Source: Akkermansiaceae bacterium
Lineage (GTDB): Bacteria; Verrucomicrobiota; Verrucomicrobiia; Verrucomicrobiales; Akkermansiaceae
Length of the DNA stretch: 41,928 bases
Assembly (NCBI GenBank): GCA_905182475.1
Contig: CAJJBR010000080.1
Location: 1 to 41,928 of the forward strand
Reading direction: 5' to 3'
Numbering within the stretch: position 1 is the first letter of the stretch; each line of letters starts with the position of its first letter. Below are positions 24,291 through 32,523 of the stretch, piece by piece. The notes under the pieces are model-generated. The model saw nothing but the letters and a program-made list of their open reading frames with translations. It did not search any database and had not been told where the DNA came from. A program made the translations under genes and the position numbers.

Positions 24291-27200
24291 CTACTCATCC
24301 AGATTTGCTTCACGTTCAAACTGGGCGAGCAGCTCAGGAAGAGCGAGGCGGCCGCGTGAGTATTTTGCAGCGTCGGTTTCGGGGAAGTCCCAGCGGCAGC
24401 GGTTGTAGCGCCGGAAGGCGCTGGGGATATCGCTGGCCATGCGGTAGCTTTCGCCTGCCCAGAAGAGTGCTTGTGCGGTGAGATCCTGGTCGGGGAAACG
24501 CTTTACGAAGGTATCAAAAGCCTCTCCACCTTTCCGGAAATCCTCGCGCTTGTAGTGGCATTGGCCGATGCGGAAGGCCATCTTCGGTGCCCATTCGTGG
24601 TTGGGGAAACGCTCGATGAACTTGGCACCAACCGAGGCGGCGACAGCGAAGTCTTGCTTTACATAAAAGTGCTCGTTAATGCGGAGCATGACATTAGCGA
24701 CGAGGGGGCTTTTCGGGTAGGTGGCGGCGAGGGTGACATAGGCTTCGAGGGCTTCGTCGAGTTCATCGGCCTCCTCGTAGCACTGGCCGAGCTTGTATTG
24801 GGAGTCGGGGGCGAGATTGTGATCCGGGTGGTTCCGGACGATGGAGCCGTAGGCGGAAATGGCCTCGTCCCATGCCTCCATTTCTTGCGCGAACTGGCCG
24901 AGTAGATAGGAGACACGCGGGGCATAATCGGGATTCGGGTAGTCTTCGCGCAGCTGGCGGAGGACACGGCGGCCAGCATCGAGTGATGCGGCAGATTCTG
25001 TGTCGTTACCGAGCTTGCGGTGGCTCTTGAAGAGTTCGAAGTGACTTTCCGCGATGTGGAAGCGGGTCTGGATCGCGAGATCTTCATCTTTGAAAACCTT
25101 GCTGAAGGCGGTGAGTTCGCCATCGGTTCCAACAGCGACGGGAACCATGCGTTCGATGATTTCCAGTCCCTCCGGCGTGCGCACGACATTATCGAGGTAG
25201 CCGACGGTGATTTCATCGCCGAAGAAGCACTCGATGGTTCCTGCGAAATTCGAGGAGACCGGTTTGGAAGCAGCGGTGAGTGGGAGCGATCCGCTGAACG
25301 TGCCGCTGTGGGTGAGCGTTTCCTCAAGCTCCACGGTTTCGTCTTCGCCCGAGGCGGTGAGGATGCGGACCATTGCCTTGTCGCGCTCGGAGGAAATGTC
25401 GCGATCGGGATCAGTTAGAATTAGATAGAGCTTCTGGCCGACGTGGGCGATCTCCGCGTCTTCGATGTATTCTTCATCCGTGATGCGGAGGTTGCCTGCG
25501 GAGAAAAGGGTGGCTTTTGCGGTGAGTCCGGTTGGATCGCCGGTTGACCTTGCTGCATCATTGTAGCTGGCGGTAAAAGTGTCGGAGCCGATGACGTTGA
25601 GAACACGGAAGCCTGCCTGGGCAGTGGGCGTGCCGGCATCATCCGTTTCTTCTTCTGGTGCGAGGATTTTTCCTATGCCTCCGCGAGCGAAACTTTGGTC
25701 TGCAGGAACTGTGGAGGAGCTGTCGATGCCTCCGAGATGGAGCGGGACCTGACCGGTGAAACGGCCTTCGAAGAGGGCGGGGTTACGGCTTTCATCCATC
25801 CTTTCATCTGCGGCGGCGAAGGCGCGGGAGAGAACGCATTCGACGAGGACTTTCGTGCCTTGGCTGGTGGCTAGCTCGATCATGACCTTGCTGCGTGCGT
25901 TCTTTGCCATGTCCGGGTCGATGATTTCGATGGTGAGCGGCATGGCGAAATCGACTTTGCTCACGCGATCCGGTTGGTGGGTGCCAGTGGCGGAAATAAT
26001 GCGCGGCTGTCCCACGACAGGAGTTTCGCTTTCTAGGATGCGCACGAGGCCATCGGATGGCTCGTTGAGGAGGACGACTGCCTCGCGGTCAAAAGCATGG
26101 CCGGGGAAAGTGTTCTGCTTATCCTTGTAGCGGAGGTAAACCTTGTCGCCCTGCTTAACGGTGATCTTGCCTTCCACTGGCTCGGGTGAGGTATCGATTT
26201 CGGCGAGAAAAATTCCGGTTGAGTCGTCCGTTTCTGTGGCGGTAAAGGTAATTGGTGGATGGGCGTTTACCTGGATTTCCACGGCAACCGAATCTTTGTC
26301 GAGTCCGGTATCGGCATCGAAGTCCACGACTTCCGCGACGATGCGTTCGCCGGGTTCAATGCGCAGTAACTCGATTCGTGATCCGTTGATTGAGCCATCG
26401 GCATTGCGCTTGAACTGATTGGTGACCGGGGTGATCACGCCATTGTAATATGTGGCGGTTAGGGAAGCTGTGAGCTGCCGGTTGCGCTGCTCGCCACCGG
26501 CAGTGATTTCGTCGAGGTAGGAAACGGTCACGGTATCTCCCGGCGCGAGTTCGAGGATATCATTTTCCGCAAGTTCTAGGACGTTCTCTGCGGGCGGGAT
26601 GTGGCGGTCTCCTTCGCCTGTGATTTCCACATTGCTGATAGCGACGGCTTCGCCGAGGTATTCGAGAAACTCGAACTCGACGTGGCGGAGTTCGCGCGCG
26701 GGGATGGTGAGAGTCCATTGGTTGGCCTCCTGTTTAATTTCGGGGACGGGGGCGCGCTCCACCTTCGGAAGACCAGGAACGGATGCGGGATCGAAGTCGG
26801 CGGCAGTGAAGGGGCGGAGAGAAACATTAGCCGACTGGCGGTTTTCGCGTGCGCGGAGGGCTTCGGCTGTTTTGGCCTTAGGAGTGGCGATGGAGAAAAC
26901 GGTTAGGTCGTGGAGACCGCGTTCGAGGAAGAGGTCGAGCGTGCGGTCACCTTCGCCGGGCGCGAGTTCCAATCTTCCGTCTACCATGATTGCAGTAGTT
27001 CTTCCGGAAACGGAAAGCCGTAACGCCCCGTCGCGCTCCTGGACGAGTCCGCCCGACCAGATGAGGAAATATGCGTCCAGGCTCTCCTCGGGAGCAGTCC
27101 AGGAAAGCGTTTCCACCTCACTCTTCGCAGTCGGTTCGATCTTCTTCGCGATGTCTGCGATCTGCTCCCATGTGTAGTTTTCGCGGAGAGCCTTCGCTGA

Positions 27201-30200
27201 AATCTTGTAAGTGCGGAGATGCATTCCTGCCTCGCCAAAGTCGATGGCGGTGGCTGGTGGAGGAGCTGGAAACTCGCCGAGCTTGTATAGGTAGCGTCCG
27301 TCGTGGCTGCCCCGCATCACCATGCGGACGGGAGCTTCTTGTTCGGCATTCGGTGAGGTGAGGGTGATGGTTTCCACCTGTCGGAGTTCCTTCATGTCCA
27401 CGGAAAGCGATTTGGGTGCAGCCCCATCCGGCTCGCTGCGCCACGCACTTGCTTCATCGTGATCGATGGCCATGAGCGGACTGTGATCGAGCGCGGAGTC
27501 CGAAGCCCCGGCTCCCGCAGGAAGCTCTCCAGTGCTGACTGTTCCGGAGAAGACCCCGCCGTGCTGGCTTTTCTCAACGATCTCCATACTCACTTCGTCG
27601 CCACTGGAGGCGGTGAGCTTGATCCCGACCTTGTCCGGCTCGGATGAGATGTCGCGGTCGCCATCGCGGACCCGGACATAGATAAAATTGCCGGGTTTGA
27701 TCTGGTTGGCCGGGCGGGTTGCGGAGCGTGGTTTTTCCTCCTCTGGCTCGATGATCTCGTCTTGGAGTTTTTCGGTAAAGGTGGCGTCGGCTTCATCGGG
27801 AATTTCGCTACTGGCCACGCGGAGGTCGCCATTGGATGCGATTTTCAGTCGGGTGGAACCGAGGAATTCGAATTGGAACTGGTTCTTGAACTCCTCCGGG
27901 TAATCGACCGTGACCGTATCCGCACCGGTGACTTGGAGTATGCCGTCACCGGGGATGGCTTTTCCGAGTGCGGTGGGAATTTCAGTTAGGAAAATTCCTT
28001 TTCCCGCGCCGCCGCTGGTGAGGAAAGATTCCTCGGAGTCGTTGCCCGGTTCGGTGCGGACGAGGACTGGAATACGGGTATCGCCCCGGCTGATGCCGAG
28101 ATCCGGATCCTGCACGACGATGGGTAGGGCGTTTCCAGGTGTCTGCCAGAGTTTTGATTCCTGACCGAGTCGGCCGACCGTGCGGAGAGTTTCAAGCTGG
28201 GTGAGAAAGCGCTGCTCGATGCCATAGACTTCGGCGAGGTTGTAGAGAGTCTCATTGGCGAGCTCCGCATCGGGCGTGCTTTCGAGGACGGTGAGGAAGA
28301 TCCTGCGCGCTTCCTCATTGCTTTCTTGGCGGAGGGCTAGGACTCCGAGGAGGAAATTTGCGCGTATCCTGATCGCCGGGACAGGGCTTTCCGAAAGCTC
28401 ACTGAAAAGTTCTCCCGCCTGCTCATAGACCTTCTGTGCCATGTAGGTTTCGCCTATCCCGAAGCGAGCCTCGATGGCTTCGGGTTGGTCTTTGTAAACG
28501 TTGAGTACGGTGGTGAATTCCGCACGTGCGATATCGTATTGGGAGGCGCGCTGGTAGTTTCTCGCGAGCAGGATCTGGATGCGTGCCTTGTCGCGGATAT
28601 CGACGTTTTCCGCTTCACCGAATTTCATCATCCAACCGCGCAAAATGTCTTCCGCCCGCTCATGGTCATCGGGGGTGCCGAGGGAAATGTGTGTGTTCGC
28701 TCCGAAAAGGAGCAGTTCAACGGGAAGGTCGTTGCGGTGCGCATCGAAGAGATTGCGGTTGTCCATATAGGCCTGCTCGGCGAGGTCGTTTTCGCCAAGG
28801 CGGAGGTGGAGGACAATCTGGAGGAGGGGAGCGATGGGGCTATCGGCTGGGATGTCCGCACTGAGGGTTCCCATTTTTCCGTATGCTTTTCGGAGAAGAG
28901 TGCGGGCGTCGGTCATTTCGGCTTCGCCGACCGAGCGGATGGAATTCAAAAGTCCGTTGAGGATTACCGAGCCAAGGGCGTGATCTTCACGGGCGATGGC
29001 TGCTTGTGCGAAGGGGTAGAGGCGCTCCCATGATTTGTAATGCGCTCCGGCCATGAGGATGAGATCTTGTGCGGAAAGTAACCGGGTCATGTTGCGTGGG
29101 GCTTCTTCGAGGAGGAGCATCCCGGCCTCTGCGCTGAGCCGGTTAAGACGCAGGTCGCGAACGATTTTAAAAACGCGCTTCCTGTTTTCCTCCGGCCAAT
29201 CGGCAGTGTTACGAGCCGCATCGAGCCAACCGCGGGCCGGCCATTCGTTCATGCCCCATGACTGGAAGGGTCGCACATCGGCGCGTTTGCGGGAGGCCGT
29301 GAGTATGGTTTCCATGGAGGCGAAGTTGTTTCCCTTGAAACGAATGTTCGCGATCTCTGCTGCGTAGGCTCCGTGGAAATTCGTATCTGCCTGGAAGCGT
29401 GGAGTGAGGAAGGAAAGAGCCTTGGCTGGTTCCATTTCCGAAGCGACACGCAGTGCGCAGGTGACAGCGTCGCCGTTATCCGGGCTGATGTTCATGCGGG
29501 AGCGCCACCAAGCTAGTGCTTCCTTTTCCATGCCTACCTCTTTGAGAGTATCTCCGATGCGGGCGGATAGGTAGAGGTTGTGATTGTTGGTTTTCGAGGA
29601 GGCTTTGATCCATGGAAGAGCCTTGCGGATGATGCCTTCGTCCTTGGTCTCGATCAGGCGCACCCAGCTATCCGGATGGATCTCGGCGGGCGGGATGGTA
29701 AGAAGGTGGCTGGCAGCCTTTGGCGTCATTTCCGGCTTGCCGTATTTGGCGGATTCCAGCCAGCGGGCAGCCGCGTCGAGGTCTTTAGGGAAGGCTTTGC
29801 AGAGCGTCTCGTAGTGCGCCGAGGAAACCACTTTTGATTTTCCGCCAAGGTGGTAACGATAGACGTAGGCGAGACGGGAAAGTAGATAGTGGCGTTCTTC
29901 CTTAGGCCATTTTTTCTGGAGGAGACTCTTGCAGGATTGGCCGGACTTACCGCCATTTTCCTTGGTCTGGCTCCAGAGTTTTGTCGTGGAATCGTTTTGG
30001 AAATCTTTCTTCGCCTTCTGCCATATACGGTTTCGATTTTTGTCAGATGGTGCGGATTTCCAAACGTATTCCTTGAATCCGAAAAGGTGGGGATGTGCCT
30101 TCGCGCTGGTAACGACGGCAGCGAGATCTTCGCGGAAGGTGGTATCGTCAGGAGCTGAGTTGTAGAGGTATTTTGCGATCTCCTCCGCCCATCCATCTTC

Positions 30201-31400
30201 AGTGGGTTTGTTCGCGAGGAAGGTGCGCCCCATGGCACGCGCTTTCGCTACGTCTTTCATATTATCTCGGTAGAGGACGATAGCGAGGATGGCGCGGAGC
30301 TTGGCTGCTCCATCCGGGTTTGCGGAAATGGCATCGAGCAGTCCTTTCTCTGCGCGGGCATGATTGTCTCCGCACCAGCCAACGAATGCGCGGGGAACGT
30401 CGTAGCTTTCCACATCGTGGCGGATCACCTCGGCGGCGATGGAAGTGGCTTTGGCTAGGTTGCCGGCTTCCGCCGCAGCATGGGCGGTGCGGGCGAGGGG
30501 AGAGTAGCGGTCTGCGCGATTGGGAAAGGCTGCGAGGTAGCGGCGCGCCTCGGCTTCGATTTTAGTTCCGGGCTTCTTCGCACTGATCATCGCGGCTATA
30601 AGGTTCGAATGTGCTTTCGCGTCGCCAGGTGAAAGGGCAGCTCGGAAGGAATCGACCGCATTTCCGTGCTGGCCGAGGCGTGACTGGAAACTGCCTTCGT
30701 AGGAGTCCAGCTTCCGTTGTTCGCCGTTGCCGAGCGGTGCCTTGCTGCGAACAAGGATTTTCGCAATCTGAAGACCCTCCGCCCATTGCTCCGCGCTGCG
30801 GGCTGCTTCCATTCCTTGGAAAGCGACATCTGTCAGTGTGGCATCGGCGGGCAGTGCTTCGACCATGGCGAGGGAAAGAGTGGTTGCTTCTTTGTAGCCG
30901 GTCGCATTGTTCGCCTTCATACGGAGTCTGAGAGCGTCAACTCCGGTATTCGTGCCTCCGCCGTTTTTCCACGCATCCGAAAGCTGGGTCGCAGCATGCG
31001 TTTTTCTGCCGGTGCGTTCGTAAGCGGTTGCGAGACGTTGCCGCACTTGATTACTCAAAGTGTTGTTTGGGAAAATATCCTGAAACTGGCGAGAGGTGGT
31101 GATGACATCCTCGTGCCTCGCAGTCGCCGCGTAGCCTTCGATGAGCTTCAGTATCACCTCCGCCCGTCGCGGATGCTCCGGCTGCGCCCGCGAAAATTTA
31201 CTAGCCGTCCGTATCAGCCCGAATACCTGCCCGTCCTTGTTGTAGAGATCCAGCAATTCCAGCATCAGCTTAGCCCCGGTCGGCGAAGCCTCGGCAGTTT
31301 CCTTGAGCCGTGCCTCAAGAGTAACGGCATCATCCACAGGCGCGGCGGTGAGACGAAGGCTGAGGAGGATAAACAGTGGGATTTTTTTTAGAAAACTCAT
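24291..31400 (-). CDS. Giant exported TPR and beta-sandwich protein (2369 aa), ExbB/ExbD-associated
   Basis: Signal peptide at about 1-20 (KKIPLFILLSLRLTAAP). Residues about 25-1085 are helical with many TPR-like repeats (for example ARAEFTTVLNVYKDQPEAIE and YNLAEVYGIEQRF). About 1090-2090 is beta-rich. It includes two copies of a module with a DRDISSE-x-DK core, a Thr-Ala-Ser-Gly turn and HSGTFSG/HGGVFSG (near 1253 and 2003), similar modules with DSTGIFLAE, an F5/8C-like stretch near 1310 (DHDEASAWRSEPDG) and a PA14-like stretch near 1443. About 2115-2369 is a second TPR block (YDYPNPDYAPRVSYLLGQFA-type). The protein is likely periplasmic or outer-membrane associated, a structural partner of the ExbB/ExbD complex encoded next; that role is inference from position. 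Neighbouring frames on the plus strand are shadows. Confidence 0.85.
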   Translation of the reverse strand: MSFLKKIPLFILLSLRLTAAPVDDAVTLEARLKETAEASPTGAKLMLELLDLYNKDGQVFGLIRTASKFSRAQPEHPRRAEVILKLIEGYAATARHEDVITTSRQFQDIFPNNTLSNQVRQRLATAYERTGRKTHAATQLSDAWKNGGGTNTGVDALRLRMKANNATGYKEATTLSLAMVEALPADATLTDVAFQGMEAARSAEQWAEGLQIAKILVRSKAPLGNGEQRKLDSYEGSFQSRLGQHGNAVDSFRAALSPGDAKAHSNLIAAMISAKKPGTKIEAEARRYLAAFPNRADRYSPLARTAHAAAEAGNLAKATSIAAEVIRHDVESYDVPRAFVGWCGDNHARAEKGLLDAISANPDGAAKLRAILAIVLYRDNMKDVAKARAMGRTFLANKPTEDGWAEEIAKYLYNSAPDDTTFREDLAAVVTSAKAHPHLFGFKEYVWKSAPSDKNRNRIWQKAKKDFQNDSTTKLWSQTKENGGKSGQSCKSLLQKKWPKEERHYLLSRLAYVYRYHLGGKSKVVSSAHYETLCKAFPKDLDAAARWLESAKYGKPEMTPKAASHLLTIPPAEIHPDSWVRLIETKDEGIIRKALPWIKASSKTNNHNLYLSARIGDTLKEVGMEKEALAWWRSRMNISPDNGDAVTCALRVASEMEPAKALSFLTPRFQADTNFHGAYAAEIANIRFKGNNFASMETILTASRKRADVRPFQSWGMNEWPARGWLDAARNTADWPEENRKRVFKIVRDLRLNRLSAEAGMLLLEEAPRNMTRLLSAQDLILMAGAHYKSWERLYPFAQAAIAREDHALGSVILNGLLNSIRSVGEAEMTDARTLLRKAYGKMGTLSADIPADSPIAPLLQIVLHLRLGENDLAEQAYMDNRNLFDAHRNDLPVELLLFGANTHISLGTPDDHERAEDILRGWMMKFGEAENVDIRDKARIQILLARNYQRASQYDIARAEFTTVLNVYKDQPEAIEARFGIGETYMAQKVYEQAGELFSELSESPVPAIRIRANFLLGVLALRQESNEEARRIFLTVLESTPDAELANETLYNLAEVYGIEQRFLTQLETLRTVGRLGQESKLWQTPGNALPIVVQDPDLGISRGDTRIPVLVRTEPGNDSEESFLTSGGAGKGIFLTEIPTALGKAIPGDGILQVTGADTVTVDYPEEFKNQFQFEFLGSTRLKIASNGDLRVASSEIPDEADATFTEKLQDEIIEPEEEKPRSATRPANQIKPGNFIYVRVRDGDRDISSEPDKVGIKLTASSGDEVSMEIVEKSQHGGVFSGTVSTGELPAGAGASDSALDHSPLMAIDHDEASAWRSEPDGAAPKSLSVDMKELRQVETITLTSPNAEQEAPVRMVMRGSHDGRYLYKLGEFPAPPPATAIDFGEAGMHLRTYKISAKALRENYTWEQIADIAKKIEPTAKSEVETLSWTAPEESLDAYFLIWSGGLVQERDGALRLSVSGRTTAIMVDGRLELAPGEGDRTLDLFLERGLHDLTVFSIATPKAKTAEALRARENRQSANVSLRPFTAADFDPASVPGLPKVERAPVPEIKQEANQWTLTIPARELRHVEFEFLEYLGEAVAISNVEITGEGDRHIPPAENVLELAENDILELAPGDTVTVSYLDEITAGGEQRNRQLTASLTATYYNGVITPVTNQFKRNADGSINGSRIELLRIEPGERIVAEVVDFDADTGLDKDSVAVEIQVNAHPPITFTATETDDSTGIFLAEIDTSPEPVEGKITVKQGDKVYLRYKDKQNTFPGHAFDREAVVLLNEPSDGLVRILESETPVVGQPRIISATGTHQPDRVSKVDFAMPLTIEIIDPDMAKNARSKVMIELATSQGTKVLVECVLSRAFAAADERMDESRNPALFEGRFTGQVPLHLGGIDSSSTVPADQSFARGGIGKILAPEEETDDAGTPTAQAGFRVLNVIGSDTFTASYNDAARSTGDPTGLTAKATLFSAGNLRITDEEYIEDAEIAHVGQKLYLILTDPDRDISSERDKAMVRILTASGEDETVELEETLTHSGTFSGSLPLTAASKPVSSNFAGTIECFFGDEITVGYLDNVVRTPEGLEIIERMVPVAVGTDGELTAFSKVFKDEDLAIQTRFHIAESHFELFKSHRKLGNDTESAASLDAGRRVLRQLREDYPNPDYAPRVSYLLGQFAQEMEAWDEAISAYGSIVRNHPDHNLAPDSQYKLGQCYEEADELDEALEAYVTLAATYPKSPLVANVMLRINEHFYVKQDFAVAASVGAKFIERFPNHEWAPKMAFRIGQCHYKREDFRKGGEAFDTFVKRFPDQDLTAQALFWAGESYRMASDIPSAFRRYNRCRWDFPETDAAKYSRGRLALPELLAQFEREANLDE

Positions 31401-31620
31401 TCAGATAAAGCGCCGTGGGGTTAAGACATGGATACTGCCGGGAAATCTCGGTTTTTCCAAAAATCCGTCGGCTGGTGATTGAGCTGTATCTTCGGACGTC
31501 CGGAATCCGCCAATCCATTCAAATTTCTTCACATCCACCAACATGCAACCATGCTGCCCAGTGTCGGAGCACCGGACAAGCAGGGAAAGTCGCTTGGTTT
31601 TTCCTCGCCGGCGAGACAAG

Positions 31621-32012
31621 GGCAGCTGCGGAGCGCCGTCCTTCCAAGGCGGCTGGATTTTGTATGGGTTTCATCTGAAAACCAGAACCTGCCCGGCTTC
31701 ATGGTTCTTACTTCTGGTGGGAAAAAATTCCGATGCGGGGAAATTCATTTGGGATTCCGGTTTCCTCCCGAGCGTCTATCAGGGAGTTCAGTGCCGCCAG
31801 CAGGGAGACCCGGTGCTTTTCCTATGGCGAAACCGACCCGATTGGCTACGACGCGATCATCGACAAAATCAGTGCTCACGACTTCCAAGCCACCCCTGAT
31901 GACTTTGCTCGGATTCGACCACAAACGGCTCACACGTCAGTTCCAAGGTCTTGACCAGCGTCTCAGTAACGTGACCAAGCCGTCGAGGATCGTTACGGAT
32001 ATCTTCGCCTGA
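31621..32012 (+). pseudogene. DUF1501 protein, frameshifted C-terminal remnant
   Basis: Pieces of one family continue across all three frames: GAPSFQGGWILYG (31633-31668), SSENQNLPGFMVLTSGGK (31671-31724), GKFIWDSGFLPSVYQGVQCR plus QQGDPVLFL (about 31737-31826), GETDPIGYDAIIDKISAHDF (about 31823-31883) and GFDHKRLTRQFQGLDQRL to the stop (31908-32012). In order, these are the conserved landmarks of the second half of DUF1501 proteins, which are sulfatase-like secreted proteins with a Tat signal. At least four frame changes and missing segments show it is dead. The usual partner DUF1549/DUF1553 cytochrome gene is absent. 31401-31620 shows no clear gene. Confidence 0.82.
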
Positions 32013-32017
32013 TTAGG
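32007..32017. repeat. 11-bp direct repeat, left (GCCTGATTAGG)
   Basis: Overlaps the stop codon of the DUF1501 relic. The identical 11 bp recur at 32497-32507, each copy abutting the end of the CAGGGC-ended element. Likely a target-site duplication. Confidence 0.6.
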
Positions 32018-32496
32018 CAGGGCGCCTACACTAGGGAGTAATAAGATGATTAACCACGGATTGAACGGATTTTCACGGATGAAGACCCAGAAATCCGAAT
32101 GAAAAATGGTTGCTGCATAGGGGGGAATCTCATTAAACAAAAAAAATATGATTCCATCCTATCTTATCCGTGTTTATCCGTTCAATTGGAGGAAGGGATA
32201 GTCTGAGCAAGTTCCTCTATGTCCGCTTCGCTCCCATTGTGGTCAAAAATTCTTCGGAATTGGCAGAATATCCCTAGTGCCACGAATCCCTTGAAATGAG
32301 CGATGGGTATTTTTTTGAGGTTTAGAAAAATGCTCCCGTTAGCCGTAGCCAGGGAAACTCGGAGCTTTTTCCCGGGAACCGCGTTGCGCCTCAGTCCTGA
32401 TGCTCGCATCACTCCTTCGTTGCGCCTTGTTTCCGGAAAAAATCGCCTTCGCCACCACTCATTTTAAGAAATTCGCAGCACTAGGTATTTGCCCTG
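32018..32496. mobile_element. MITE-like non-coding element, 479 bp
   Basis: The left end CAGGGCGCCTACACTAG and the right end, read inward on the other strand, CAGGGCAAATACCTAG are imperfect terminal inverted repeats. Outside each lies GCCTGATTAGG exactly. There is no transposase frame. The interior holds an inverted pair ATTGAACGGAT-TTT/AAA-CACGGAT (about 32057-32082 and 32161-32187) and a second diverged inverted pair in which 32263-32306 mirrors 32452-32495. A 76-residue minus-strand frame (32182-32412) is not recognised and probably meaningless. An 11-bp duplication is compatible with some IS4-group elements; that link is a guess. Confidence 0.5.
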
Positions 32497-32507
32497 GCCT
32501 GATTAGG
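32497..32507. repeat. 11-bp direct repeat, right (GCCTGATTAGG)
   Basis: Second copy of the 11-bp sequence directly after GCCCTG, the right end of the candidate element, and 17 bp before the sulfatase stop codon. Confidence 0.6.
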
Positions 32508-32523
32508 CATTCATCTAGATGGC

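Noticed and set aside
31401..31620. Possible N-terminal part of the DUF1501 relic
   Set aside because: A GQAGKVAWFFLAGE stretch vaguely resembles the family start, but the similarity is too weak and no signal peptide or Tat motif can be placed.
32182..32412. 76-residue minus-strand frame inside the MITE-like element
   Set aside because: No recognisable domain. Part of the sequence is mirrored by 32452-32495, so it is better explained as repeat DNA.
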